Of a stretch of 64,000 nucleotides of DNA, positions 1 through 8,406 are shown in pieces. Source of the DNA: Bradyrhizobium sp. CCH5-F6 (GTDB lineage Bacteria; Pseudomonadota; Alphaproteobacteria; Rhizobiales; Xanthobacteraceae); the NCBI RefSeq assembly GCF_001556045.1, contig NZ_LSIC01000101.1, positions 62,001-126,000 on the forward strand, read 5' to 3'. Each line of letters begins with the position of its first letter. Position 1 is the stretch's first letter. The notes beneath the pieces are model-generated. The model saw nothing but the letters and a program-made list of their open reading frames with translations. It was not told the origin of the DNA and ran no database searches. The position numbers were made by a program, and so were the translations under genes.

Positions 1-510
1 AGCTGCTCCGGCCGGCTCCTTGCCCGCTGCAAGGCTCTCGCTATAGGCCTGTTCGATCCGGGAGAAGACATAGGTCGCGTTCGGGAATGTTGGGATCCAG
101 CGACCATCGACGAGACGCGTGTTCCAGCCGACGTGATCGGCATGGAGGTGGGTGAGCAGAACGTAGTCCACCTGTTCCGGAGTAACGCCTGCATCCCCAA
201 GCCGCTCGAGGAAGGGCTCGTTGAGCTGGTGCAGCGGCGGGATGTCGGGCCTGTGCTTGTCGTTGCCGGTTGCCGTATCGATCAGAATCGTGTGGTGCGG
301 AGTTTTGACCAGCCAGCTGTGAATACTTTGAATGAAGGTGCCAGTCTCAGGATCGAACGAGCCCGCCTCGAGCTGGTCGCGGTGGCGCTCCAGCGCCTCC
401 GGCTCGGCACCAGGATAGAGGGCGTCGAACTTGAATGCGGCAAGCCGCAACTCATCAACTCGTGTGATGGCCGCATCGCCGATGCGGTAGCTTTTTGTCG
501 CTTGCGTCAC
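1..510 (-). CDS. MBL-fold metallo-hydrolase (3' end beyond window)
   Basis: Metallo-beta-lactamase superfamily hydrolase of unknown substrate. About 170 residues are visible. The zinc-binding motif HLHADH lies at residues 121-126, preceded by a strand ending YVLLT and followed by GWNTR, as in quorum-quenching lactonase-like and related MBL enzymes. The C-terminal half, with the remaining metal ligands, runs off the left edge. The GTG at 510 is chosen because GGAGG lies eight bases upstream; a TTG one codon earlier is possible. It is divergent from the LysR-type gene at 741, which may regulate it. The family is clear; the substrate cannot be told. Confidence 0.8.
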   Translation of the reverse strand, partial: MTQATKSYRIGDAAITRVDELRLAAFKFDALYPGAEPEALERHRDQLEAGSFDPETGTFIQSIHSWLVKTPHHTILIDTATGNDKHRPDIPPLHQLNEPFLERLGDAGVTPEQVDYVLLTHLHADHVGWNTRLVDGRWIPTFPNATYVFSRIEQAYSESLAAGKEPAGAA

Positions 511-740
511 CAAGATGTCCTCCGGGTCGTGGCTCAGCCGGGCTGATTGCCTGCGCCGGCCTGACCGTGAAGTACGAAGCGGCCCACTCCGCCGGGAGAG
601 CCGTGAGTTCGATAGGTCTTATCGACGTCGTCGATGTCGGCGGCTCTGCCAGCGCGGCTTTTCAGGCCGCCGTTTTGGCTTTACCCCTCCTGTCGCGGCC
701 CGTCCGGCCGCGATCATGTGCCTTGGATGGAGAAGAACCG

Positions 741-1700
741 ATGCTGGATGCGGAACACGGTTCAGGTCGGCTGACCGGTGATGCCGATATTGCCGAGATT
801 GATCTCGGCCTTCTGCTCGCCCTGGAGGCCCTGCTGCGCGAGCGGAACGTCACGCGCGCGGCGTCGCGCCTGAACATTGGGCAACCGGCGCTGTCGGCTC
901 GGCTGAACCGGCTGCGACAGGTCTTTGCCGACCCATTGTTCGTGCCGGCCGCCGCGGGCCGCGGCGTAGTGCCGACGACGAGAGCGGTGGAACTGCAGGC
1001 GGAGCTGGCGGATGTGCTCGGCAAGCTTCGTCGCATGGTCGAGGGGCCGGCGGTATTCGACCCGATCCACAGTCAGCGCACCTTTGTCGTTGCCATCCAT
1101 GAGAATCCAGCCGTGACGCTGGCGCCGGGGTTCGTCGCGCAGTTGACCGCCACCGCGAGGCGGGCGCGGCTCGCCTTCGTTCACCCTACGCGCGACGTCG
1201 TCGATCGCCTCGAACGAGGCGAGATCGATATCCTGGTGACGGGGGCCGACGGGGCACACGGTGAGCTGATGCAGCGTCTACTTTTCGAGGACAGCTTCTT
1301 GTCCGCGCAGCGTAAAGGTCATCCCCGCGGCAATGAGCCGCTCGATTTGGATTGCTTCTGTGCGCTCGATCATCTGCTTATCTCTGCCGACGGCGGCGGC
1401 TTCTCAGGCCTTGTGGACGATTCCCTTGCGGCGCTCGGCCGCTCCCGGCGCGTCGCCGTCTCGATCCAAACCTATGCGCTCGCGCCGGTCATCCTTGCCC
1501 ACAGCGACTGCATCTGCACTCTTCCACGACGCTTTCTCATGCGCTTCGCCCACGAGCTCGATCTCACGTCGCCGCCGCTCGATCTGCCGCCCGCACGCAT
1601 CGTCGCGCTCTGGCATCCGCGCAATCAGGAGGATCGAGCTCATGCCTGGCTGCGAGAGTGCCTGTACCAGGCCGCGGTCGTGTCCCCGGAGGTGGTGTAG
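741..1700 (+). CDS. LysR-family transcriptional regulator
   Basis: 319-residue LysR-type DNA-binding regulator. An N-terminal winged helix-turn-helix spans about residues 18-75 (LLLALEALLRERNVTRAASR followed by an ALSARLNRLR recognition helix), then a periplasmic-binding-protein-like effector domain. The effector domain resembles the NodD/SyrM/NahR branch (FADPLFVPAAAGRGVVPTTR). The reading frame is open upstream to 495, but the ATG at 741 is preferred because GGAGAAG precedes it and the DNA-binding domain follows directly. It is divergent from the MBL-fold hydrolase, a typical LysR regulator/target layout. Effector unknown. Confidence 0.85.
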   Translation: MLDAEHGSGRLTGDADIAEIDLGLLLALEALLRERNVTRAASRLNIGQPALSARLNRLRQVFADPLFVPAAAGRGVVPTTRAVELQAELADVLGKLRRMVEGPAVFDPIHSQRTFVVAIHENPAVTLAPGFVAQLTATARRARLAFVHPTRDVVDRLERGEIDILVTGADGAHGELMQRLLFEDSFLSAQRKGHPRGNEPLDLDCFCALDHLLISADGGGFSGLVDDSLAALGRSRRVAVSIQTYALAPVILAHSDCICTLPRRFLMRFAHELDLTSPPLDLPPARIVALWHPRNQEDRAHAWLRECLYQAAVVSPEVV

Positions 1701-1952
1701 CTGTTAAGCAAAGCCGCTCGCGATGCGCGCTCCGATCCGGCGCATATCAGGTTTCTCGGCTTCTTCAAGCCGGCCTACTACAAGAACGGCAAGTTCCGCG
1801 AGGACGGCCGCATGGTCCACGATATGTATCTGTTCGAGGTCAAGAAGCCGGAAGAATCCAACGCGGCATGGGACCACTACAAGCTGCTCGCCCCCGGCCG
1901 GTCAAGCTTTCCAGCCCTTGGCGCTGTCGTGGTGCCCGTTGATGAAAAGTAG
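1701..1952 (+). pseudogene. Remnant: C-terminus of an ABC solute-binding protein
   Basis: Directly after the LysR stop codon, the same frame encodes about 83 residues that resemble the C-terminus of branched-chain amino-acid/urea-type ABC periplasmic binding proteins. The recognisable stretch runs from GFFKPAYYKNGKFREDGRM to YLFEVKKPEES and an AWDHYKLLA segment, ending in a TAG stop. There is no start codon, signal peptide or ligand-binding core, so only the 3' tail of a former gene remains. The assignment is from memory of the family, and the rest of the gene is absent from this window. Confidence 0.6.
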
Positions 1953-1954
1953 AG

Positions 1955-2287
1955 CTGAGGCGACTGGAGGGCCTCTTCATGGTGCCCGGAATCAATGAGA
2001 CCCTGCGCGTCAACGGGCGTGCGGAGATCTCGCAGGATGCCGAGCTGTTGACGCCGCTCGCGGTGCAGAACGTCGTCCCGATCATCGGGCTCAGAATCCA
2101 CGTCGAGGAGACCTACTTCCACTGCGGCAAGGCGCTCATGCGTTCCAAGCTGTGGAGTCCGGCGGCACAGGTCGAGCGCAACAGCTTCCCGACACTCGGC
2201 CGCATCATCGCCGAGCAGACTGCCGCCATCGAGCCCGAAGTCGCTGAGAAGACGTTGGAAGAAGGCTATCGTACGAGGCTCTACTGA
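1955..2287 (+). pseudogene. Remnant: C-terminal half of a PPOX-class FMN-dependent protein
   Basis: The frame encodes LEGLFMVPGINETLRVNG, a segment with HVEETYFHCGKALMRSKLW, and a C-terminus ending YRTRLY. These match the C-terminal half of pyridoxamine-5'-phosphate-oxidase-like flavoproteins of the MSMEG_1061/DR_2398 type. Family members are about 200 residues; here only about 105 remain and the N-terminal FMN-binding half is missing. The ATG at 1979 falls inside the conserved core, so it is not an authentic start. It lies right after the binding-protein remnant, which suggests deletion events joined two truncated genes. Confidence 0.6.
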
Positions 2288-2354
2288 ATGACGACTTCGG
2301 CTTTGCCATACCGAGGCGCTGTCGACACTGCTGCAGATAACGTGACCGGCAAAA

Positions 2355-3170
2355 TCAAGGGGCGCGTCGCGATTGATGTGGAGGCGGAGAATCGCCTCTT
2401 ACTGGGGAGTATGCCGCCAGCCTATTGGAATAGCCGAGAGCAGCGCCGATGGTTCTGGCTGCCTCCATCACGTGAACTGAATACTCCTTGATCTGCTTGC
2501 GCTTGATGCGGGTGTCGGGGCCGGACATGCCGACCGCTCCGACGAGCTCGCCGGAACGGCCGAGGATCGCGCAAGCGCAGGCCGCGATGCCCTCGCGCCA
2601 TTCGCCATGCAGCACGGCGGAGTAACCCTGCGCGCGCGCCAGCTCGATGTCTTCCCGCAGTTCCTCGATCGTCGTTCGCGTCGTTTCCGTGTAGCGTCTG
2701 AGATGCGGCCGGAATCGTTCCAGGTAGTCATCAGGCATATGTGCGAGCATCGCCTTGCCTGTCGCCATGGTGAAAGCGGGTGCGCGCATGCCCACGCTCG
2801 TATGGGCGCGGATATGGTGAGCGCTTTCGATCTTGTCGACGTAGACGACGTCGGTGTCTTCGAGCACGGACAGATGAATGGTTTCGCCGGTGATCTCGGC
2901 AAGCTTCGTCATTGCCGGTCGCGCGACGTTGATGAGATCCATCCGGTGAATGACATGGCTGCCGAGCGCCCAGATCTTGGTCGTGAGCTCGTAGGTGCTG
3001 TGCGGGGGGATCTGGCGCACATAGCCTTGGGACTGCAAGGTCACCAGCAGCCGATGTACGTTGCTCTTGGTGAGCTTCAGCTCACTCGCGAGGTCGGTGA
3101 CCCCACGGGGCTGCTCGCTCAGAGCAAGTGCTTCCAGGAGACGCAGTCCCTTGATAAAAGCCTTATCCAT
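2355..3170 (-). CDS. IclR-family transcriptional regulator
   Basis: 271-residue IclR-type regulator. The N-terminal winged HTH (about residues 8-60) includes GVTDLASELKLTKSNVHRLL. The C-terminal effector domain contains GETIHLSVLEDTDVVYVDKI and the ligand-pocket stretch EGIAACACAILGRSGELVGA. The ATG at 3170 fits the usual N-terminus; the frame stays open far upstream, but that part is a shadow of the binding-protein gene. It follows the ABC transporter genes on the same strand. A 27-bp palindromic operator occurs at both divergent promoters of this locus (7368 and 7553), the architecture expected for an IclR target, so it probably controls the transporter and the catabolic operon. This is inferred, not shown. 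Confidence 0.88.
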   Translation of the reverse strand: MDKAFIKGLRLLEALALSEQPRGVTDLASELKLTKSNVHRLLVTLQSQGYVRQIPPHSTYELTTKIWALGSHVIHRMDLINVARPAMTKLAEITGETIHLSVLEDTDVVYVDKIESAHHIRAHTSVGMRAPAFTMATGKAMLAHMPDDYLERFRPHLRRYTETTRTTIEELREDIELARAQGYSAVLHGEWREGIAACACAILGRSGELVGAVGMSGPDTRIKRKQIKEYSVHVMEAARTIGAALGYSNRLAAYSPVRGDSPPPHQSRRAP

Positions 3171-3243
3171 CCACCAGCCAAAATAGAATGATCTTTCCCT
3201 CGATCTAGCATGGCCGCGCGAACGGCAATAGCCCTGGTGTGGA

Positions 3244-3275
3244 ATCGGCCCCGATCCGTTCGGATCGGGGCCGAT
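3244..3275 (-). terminator. Perfect 15-bp hairpin between binding-protein gene and iclR gene
   Basis: Positions 3244-3258 and 3261-3275 are exact reverse complements around a two-base TT loop (arm ATCGGCCCCGATCCG). The hairpin sits just downstream of the binding-protein stop codon and about 74 bases before the IclR start. No T-run follows it on the minus strand, so it may be a partial terminator or an mRNA-stabilising/processing hairpin that lowers iclR expression relative to the transporter. Confidence 0.7.
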
Positions 3276-3283
3276 CAGCCTGC

Positions 3284-4378
3284 CTATTGCGCCAGCAAGG
3301 CGTTGAGCTTCTCCTGCCCGTACTCTTCGTTGGTGGATTTTCCGGCCGGCGAAGCTGCGCCCCAATAATCCGGACTCCATTCGATTGCCTTCGAGACGTT
3401 GTCCGGGTTGTTGGCCCAGTAGCGGGCGAGCTTCTTGTCGGTTGCTGCCTCGAACACGACCTGGGAAGGAAGGGCGACCGGGAAGGTCGAGGTGAGCTGC
3501 GCTGCGCGTTTGGGCTCGAGCCGCCAGGAAAGCAGTTTCAGCGCGTTGTCGTAGTTCGGTGCTCCCTTGGGGATCGAGAAGAAGTCGTAGTAGATGAAGC
3601 CCTGATTGAAGGTCAGCTCGATCGGGGCGCCTTCCAGGGCGAGCTTGCTCATCGAGCCGGTATAAGCCATGCACATGTCGGCCTCGCCATCGAGCAATAG
3701 CTGCGGCGGCTGTGCAGATGTCGTCCACCACTTGGCGATGTGTGGCTTGATCTCCTTGACCTTCTTCAGCGCCCGCTCCATGTCGATCGGGTAGAGCTTG
3801 CTCTTCTCCACGCCGTCGGCCATCAGCGCCGCTTCGAATACGAAACGCGGCCAGGCGGGCATGCAGCGCCGTCCGGGAAATTTCTTCACGTCCCAGAAAT
3901 CGGCCCAAGTGGTCGGTACGTTTTCGCCCTTGTACTTGTCCTTGTTGTAGACGAGGCCCACGCCGATCACCTGGAGTGCCACGCCTTTCTTGCGCTTCAG
4001 ATTGTCCGGCATTGCCGCCAGCGTCTGCTTCGCGCCGTCCGACAGCTTGGAATAGTCGATATCGGCCAGGCAGCAGTCGCCGAGCAGCTTCGTTTCCTGG
4101 TCGAAGATGAATGTCAGATCCCATTGCGCTTTGCCGGCTTCAGCTTGAGCCTTGATGCGCGGACCGCTTCGGGCCTCCTGGACGGTGACCACCTTGATGC
4201 CGGTCTCCTTCTCGAACGGGTCGTACATGACCTTGCGCAATGCATCGCCGTATCCGCCGCCCGGATCCTGCATGATCACGACGTTGCTCTGCGCTTGAGC
4301 CAGACCCGTCCCCATCGCGACGAGCAGGGCCGAGGCCAATACGGAAGCCGATAGTCGCCAGCGTTTCATTCCCAGCAT
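3284..4378 (-). CDS. ABC transporter substrate-binding protein, spermidine/putrescine type
   Basis: 364-residue periplasmic solute-binding protein of the PotD/SBP type. The N-terminus is a signal peptide: basic MLGMKRWR, a hydrophobic core, and a likely cleavage after GLAQAQ. The mature part has GGYGDALRKVMYDPFEKETG, then VYNKDKYKG and TTWADFWDVKKFPGRR, typical of polyamine/opine/Fe-type binding proteins. The ATG at 4378 has GGAGG eight bases upstream; ATG 4369 is an alternative. It is the third gene of a transporter operon with the ATPase and fused permease. The ligand cannot be read from sequence; a polyamine-like or carboxylate compound feeding the divergent catabolic genes is plausible. 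Confidence 0.87.
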   Translation of the reverse strand: MLGMKRWRLSASVLASALLVAMGTGLAQAQSNVVIMQDPGGGYGDALRKVMYDPFEKETGIKVVTVQEARSGPRIKAQAEAGKAQWDLTFIFDQETKLLGDCCLADIDYSKLSDGAKQTLAAMPDNLKRKKGVALQVIGVGLVYNKDKYKGENVPTTWADFWDVKKFPGRRCMPAWPRFVFEAALMADGVEKSKLYPIDMERALKKVKEIKPHIAKWWTTSAQPPQLLLDGEADMCMAYTGSMSKLALEGAPIELTFNQGFIYYDFFSIPKGAPNYDNALKLLSWRLEPKRAAQLTSTFPVALPSQVVFEAATDKKLARYWANNPDNVSKAIEWSPDYWGAASPAGKSTNEEYGQEKLNALLAQ

Positions 4379-4409
4379 TTTTCTTTCCTCCAGTTGAAAT
4401 TGATCTGCG

Positions 4410-6200
4410 TCACGTCGCCTTCCGTGACGTGGCGAGAACGGGTCGTGCAAGCACCAGCCCTGCGACGACCAGAAGCACCTCCAGCGTCGAGACCACGGCC
4501 AGCACCGGATTGAGCCGGTAATTGACGTCACCCCACAGCATGAGCGGGAGCGTCTTCAGCTCCGCGCTCGACAGGAACAGCGTCAGCACCAACTCGTCGA
4601 ACGAGTGCAGGAAGGCGAAGAATGTCGCGGCAGCCAGGCCCGGCATGATGGCCGGCAGCGTCACCAGGCGGAACACAGTCAGCGACGATGCGCCATGGAC
4701 GGCAGCGGCCTGTTCGAGCCTGGCATCGACGCCCTGAAGCGATGCGCACAGGATCACCACGACGAGGGGGAGGCCGCCGATCGCATGCGCCGCGGCAAGG
4801 CCGAAGACGGAGCCAACCATATCGAAACGCAGGAACAGGCTGTAGAGAGACAGGCCGAGCACGACCGGAGGGACGATGATCGGACTTACGAGAAGCAGCA
4901 TGATGGTGGACTTGCCGCGGATGCTGCTCCTGACGATGCCGAGGGCGGCCGACGCGCCCAGCACGATCGCGATGCCGGCCGACATTGCTGCGACGACCAG
5001 GGATGTCCAGAACGCCCGCATCCAGTTCGAATCCGAAAAGAACTGCTCATACCAGCGCAGCGAGAAGCCCGGCGGCGGGAAGGTCAGATAGCTTGCGCTG
5101 CTGAAGGAAATGATCATCACCACGATGATCGGCAGGATGAGAATGGCAATGACCAGCCCACCCATGAGACGAACGGTCCAGGTCCCGAAGCTCGCCGGCA
5201 GCCGCCCGAACAGCCTCAGAAGCGGCCAGCCGATCACGTCGGCAGCCGACGCGCCGAGACTCCGGCGGCCGGTATCGGCGGCGCGGCGGTTGATCGTCGT
5301 TGGTGCGGCCTCGGTGAGCTTGCGGCCGCCCCAGATGAATTCGAAGCCGAGGAAACGTCCGGCCACCGCGACCACCGCCAGCGTGATCGTCAGCAGCACA
5401 ACGCCCAAGGCCTGCAGGAATCCTTCCGACGTGACCGAGTCTGCCTGCTGCGTGATATGCATGGCGAACATCTGGTCGCCGGGTCCTCCGAGCAGCGTGG
5501 GCGTAATGAAGAAGCCGATCGCGGCGACGAAGACCAGCAGGAAGCCGGCGCCCATGCCGGGCAGGGTCAGCGGCAGCAACACGCGCCAGAACGCGGCAAT
5601 GGGCCCGGCGCCGCTGGCGAGCGCCGCGCGGGTCAGGCTTTGATCGAGGCGCGCCACGCTGGAATAGATCGTCAGCACCATCAGCGGCAGTAGCACCGCG
5701 GTCATGCCGAGAAGCACCGTGCCGCGATTGAAGAGAAGCTGCGCGGGCTCGCTCAAGATGCCGAGCGAAACCAGCAGCTTGTTGACCGGTCCGTTGCGGC
5801 CGAGCAGGACCATCCAGGCGTAGGTCCGGATCAGGATGGCGATGAAATAGGGCAGCACGATCGCAGTCGCGATCAGGGCCTGGGCAATGCCGCGGCTGCG
5901 GTGAATGAGCAGCGCCGTCGGATATCCGAACAGCAGGCACAGGCCGGCAACCGTAACCGAGATCTGCATCGTCCGGACGAGCGAGTCCCAATAGAGCGGT
6001 ATCGCGAATACACGCTCGAAGTAGGACGACCATGATGGCCCGCTCAGGCTGATACGAATGAGGTCGATCAGCGGCAGGAGGTAGATGAAGGCCAGGAAGG
6101 CGAGCGCGGGCAGGAGCAACAGCGCGGGATCCCTTAACCTCCTGACGAGATCAAGATCCGCGGGACGGTCTGCCTGGACGCCGATCGATGCCGAGGTCAT
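4410..6200 (-). CDS. ABC transporter permease, two permease domains fused
   Basis: 596-residue inner-membrane permease in which two PotB/PotC-like domains are joined in one chain. The first half (about residues 20-290) has six predicted helices and an EAA-like loop near LTRAALASGAGPIAAFWRVL. A hydrophilic linker at about 300-345 follows, and the second half repeats the fold with its own loop LEQAAAVHGASSLTVFRLV. Polyamine-type transporters usually encode these as two genes, so this is a natural fusion, as in FbpB-like iron permeases. The ATG at 6200 overlaps the upstream ATPase stop by four bases, which indicates translational coupling. Confidence 0.88.
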   Translation of the reverse strand: MTSASIGVQADRPADLDLVRRLRDPALLLLPALAFLAFIYLLPLIDLIRISLSGPSWSSYFERVFAIPLYWDSLVRTMQISVTVAGLCLLFGYPTALLIHRSRGIAQALIATAIVLPYFIAILIRTYAWMVLLGRNGPVNKLLVSLGILSEPAQLLFNRGTVLLGMTAVLLPLMVLTIYSSVARLDQSLTRAALASGAGPIAAFWRVLLPLTLPGMGAGFLLVFVAAIGFFITPTLLGGPGDQMFAMHITQQADSVTSEGFLQALGVVLLTITLAVVAVAGRFLGFEFIWGGRKLTEAAPTTINRRAADTGRRSLGASAADVIGWPLLRLFGRLPASFGTWTVRLMGGLVIAILILPIIVVMIISFSSASYLTFPPPGFSLRWYEQFFSDSNWMRAFWTSLVVAAMSAGIAIVLGASAALGIVRSSIRGKSTIMLLLVSPIIVPPVVLGLSLYSLFLRFDMVGSVFGLAAAHAIGGLPLVVVILCASLQGVDARLEQAAAVHGASSLTVFRLVTLPAIMPGLAAATFFAFLHSFDELVLTLFLSSAELKTLPLMLWGDVNYRLNPVLAVVSTLEVLLVVAGLVLARPVLATSRKAT

Positions 6201-7351
6201 GCAAGCACCCAGCAGTCCGCAGCGCCCCAGCTCACGTGCAGACGATCCCCGACGGTCGGCAGAGGCCGGTCGGCCATGTCGGTACACCTGATCAGGAGCG
6301 GCTCTCCACCCTCCATCTGGGCCTCGATCCGCAGGATCTCGCCGAGGAAGATCGCAGACGTGACGCTGACGGGCGCGGAGTTCGCAGTCGGCTCGTTCGA
6401 CACGGCGATGCGTTCCGGGCGCACGAGCACCGTTGCGCGCCCAACGTCGATCGTGTCCCGGCTTTCGGCGTTGAACACGTATCCTGCGCGGTTCTTCATC
6501 GTCAGCGTCGATCCGCGCTTCTGCAGAATCTCGGCCTCGATCAGATTGCTCTCGCCGACGAACGAGGCGACGAAGCGATCGGTCGGATGCCGGTAGATGT
6601 CCAGCGGGCGGCCGATCTGAACGATCTTGCCGGCGTTGAGCACCGCGATGCGGTCGCTCATCGTCAGGGCTTCGCCCTGGTCATGGGTGACGAACAGGAT
6701 CGTGCTGCCGATGGTCCGGTGAAGGTCGCGGATCTCGATCTGGATCGACTCGCGCAAACGCCGGTCCAGCGCGCTGAGGGGTTCGTCCATCAGCACGACC
6801 TTGGGCCTCCTGACGATCGCACGGGCAATGGCGACGCGCTGCTGCTGCCCGCCCGACATTTGCGAAGGAGACTTCGTCGCGTGCTCCGTCAGCCGCATGA
6901 TCTCCAGCGTTTCGGCGACACGTCGCTCCGCAGTCGCCCGGTCGACACCCGCCATGCGAAGTGGAAACGCGACGTTTTGGCTGACGGTCATGTTCGGAAA
7001 GAGCGCGTAGCTCTGGAACACCATGCCGAATCCACGCTTGTGCGTGGGCACATTGTGGACAGGCTTGCCGTCGACCAGGATCTCGCCGTTGTCGAGGCTC
7101 TGGAATCCCGCCACGAGGTTGAGCAGCGTGGTCTTTCCGCTGCCGGAAGGGCCAAGAAGCGTGATGAACTCGCCGGGCTCGATGTCGATGCTGATGCGGT
7201 CGACCGCGTGAAAGCTGCCGTATCTTTTCACCGCGTCGCGGACGGCGATGCTCGACCCGATGGCGTCGCGTTCCCGGAGGCGGTCAGTCGGCGACGTCCG
7301 AACGTTAGCATCGCCGGAGCGCATTGCGCGCAGAGCCGCGGGCTCAGCCAT
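6197..7351 (-). CDS. ABC transporter ATP-binding protein (PotA-like)
   Basis: 384-residue ATPase that energises uptake through the fused permease. Visible motifs are Walker A GPSGSGKTT (67-75), Q-loop region VFQSYALF (from 111), signature MSGGQQQR (165-172), Walker B VVLMDEP (185-191) and H-loop VTHDQGEA. A C-terminal TOBE-like domain of about 110 residues follows, as in PotA/UgpC. The ATG at 7351 is preceded by GGAGGAGA. It is the first gene of the transporter operon; its promoter region holds one copy of the 27-bp inverted operator. An N-terminal extension of about 35 residues precedes the nucleotide-binding domain. Confidence 0.92.
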   Translation of the reverse strand: MAEPAALRAMRSGDANVRTSPTDRLRERDAIGSSIAVRDAVKRYGSFHAVDRISIDIEPGEFITLLGPSGSGKTTLLNLVAGFQSLDNGEILVDGKPVHNVPTHKRGFGMVFQSYALFPNMTVSQNVAFPLRMAGVDRATAERRVAETLEIMRLTEHATKSPSQMSGGQQQRVAIARAIVRRPKVVLMDEPLSALDRRLRESIQIEIRDLHRTIGSTILFVTHDQGEALTMSDRIAVLNAGKIVQIGRPLDIYRHPTDRFVASFVGESNLIEAEILQKRGSTLTMKNRAGYVFNAESRDTIDVGRATVLVRPERIAVSNEPTANSAPVSVTSAIFLGEILRIEAQMEGGEPLLIRCTDMADRPLPTVGDRLHVSWGAADCWVLA

Positions 7352-7367
7352 TCTCTCCTCCCAGATT

Positions 7368-7394
7368 GTTCTATATTGTAGAACACTATTCCAA
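7368..7394 (-). promoter_or_regulatory. 27-bp operator copy 1 (transporter side), IclR-type palindrome
   Basis: Contains the palindrome GTTCTATATTGTAGAAC at 7368-7384 (six-base arms GTTCTA/TAGAAC, five-base centre) plus ten more conserved bases. The whole 27-base block is an exact reverse complement of 7553-7579. It lies 16 bases upstream of the ATPase start codon. The identical, outward-facing placement at both divergent promoters marks it as the binding site of a locus-specific regulator, most likely the IclR protein encoded at 2355-3170. Confidence 0.75.
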
Positions 7395-7552
7395 TTATTG
7401 TTGGCGCAACGCGCCATCTTGTCAAGTCGTGCAGAACGATCGCGGGGCAATGGCGCCCCGCTACGATCCATGCGCAGACGAGATCCCCTGTAAACAAAGG
7501 CTTCGCCGGCCAAGCCAGATTGACAGTGTCGTCCGGATCCGCCTAACATAAC

Positions 7553-7579
7553 TTGGAATAGTGTTCTACAATATAGAAC
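7553..7579 (+). promoter_or_regulatory. 27-bp operator copy 2 (catabolic operon side), IclR-type palindrome
   Basis: Exact inverted copy of 7368-7394; its palindrome core GTTCTACAATATAGAAC is at 7563-7579. It ends 20 bases upstream of the CoA-transferase alpha start, about the same spacing as the other copy has to the ATPase gene. The block begins TTGGAA, which could serve as a -35 element with the palindrome overlying the -10 region. The promoter assignment is inferred. Confidence 0.75.
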
Positions 7580-7599
7580 ATGTTGCAGGGAGGATGGTG

Positions 7600-8406
7600 A
7601 TGTTGAGCGAGCCTCGCGCAATGGCGAAGCACATCGAGCCGGGCATGCGCGTGGCGCTGCCGGTCGACTACGCCGGCGTCTCCATGGTCATGACGCGGCA
7701 CATCATCGAGCATGGCGCGGGCAATCTCGATCTCGTCTGCGTGCCAACCGGCGGATTGCAGGTCGACCAGCTTGTCGGCTCGGGTCTTGTCCGGACGGTG
7801 GAGACCAGCGCCGTCTCGCTGGGTGAAGCCGGTGCGGCGCCCCGGTTCAACGCTGCGGTCAAGGAGGGCGCCGTTCGATTGAAGGATGCAACGTGTCCTG
7901 CCATCCATGCCGGCCTCATGGCGGCGCAGAAGGGCAGTCCCTTCATGCCGCTCCGGGGGCTGATCGGAACGGACCTGCTCCGTCATCGCGACGATTGGCG
8001 CGTCGTCGACAATCCGCTGGCGGACGGAGGCGATCCGATCGTGCTGATTCCGGCCATCAAGCCCGACGTCACGATCTTCCACGTGCCCATGGCTGATCGC
8101 TTTGGCAATGTCTGGATCGGACGGCGACGCGAGCTTGCCGCCATGGCCTACGCTTCGCGCACCGTTCTGGTCACGGTGGAGCGAATCGTCGAGGAAAATC
8201 TGCTCGCCGATGAGATGAGCGCCGCCGGCGTGCTGCCGGCACTCTACGTCACGGCAGTCGCGCGCGCTCCGAAGGGGGCGTGGCCCTACGGTCTGTGGGG
8301 TGAGTATCCGGCCGATAGCGCGGAGATCGCGCGCTATGCGAAGGCCGCGCGAACGGCCGACGGCTTCTCTGCCTATATGGCGCAGGCGCAGATGGAGCCC
8401 GCGTGA
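7600..8406 (+). CDS. CoA-transferase family protein, alpha subunit
   Basis: 268-residue subunit of a family I CoA transferase (glutaconate/3-oxoacid type, sometimes annotated CoA synthetase). It reads HIEPGMRVALP at the N-terminus, then HGAGNLDLVCVPTGGLQ and PFMPLRGLIGTDLL, conserved in this subfamily. The ATG at 7600 is chosen because GGAGG lies six bases upstream; ATG 7594 abuts that site. It is the first gene of a nine-gene plus-strand operon and is followed at once by the beta subunit (TGATG overlap). The likely role is activation of a carboxylic acid to its CoA ester. An IpdAB-like hydrolase role is also possible, since that family shares the fold. Confidence 0.8.
   Translation: MLSEPRAMAKHIEPGMRVALPVDYAGVSMVMTRHIIEHGAGNLDLVCVPTGGLQVDQLVGSGLVRTVETSAVSLGEAGAAPRFNAAVKEGAVRLKDATCPAIHAGLMAAQKGSPFMPLRGLIGTDLLRHRDDWRVVDNPLADGGDPIVLIPAIKPDVTIFHVPMADRFGNVWIGRRRELAAMAYASRTVLVTVERIVEENLLADEMSAAGVLPALYVTAVARAPKGAWPYGLWGEYPADSAEIARYAKAARTADGFSAYMAQAQMEPA

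Noticed and set aside
2355..4124. 589-residue minus-strand open frame spanning the IclR gene and part of the binding-protein gene
   Set aside because: Only the last 271 residues are a recognisable IclR protein; the rest is an antisense-frame shadow of the ABC binding-protein gene in a high-GC genome.
4605..5693. 362-residue plus-strand ORF over the permease gene
   Set aside because: Composition is highly charged (Arg/Gln/Asp/His), with no family resemblance; it is the complement of a membrane-protein gene with clear homology.
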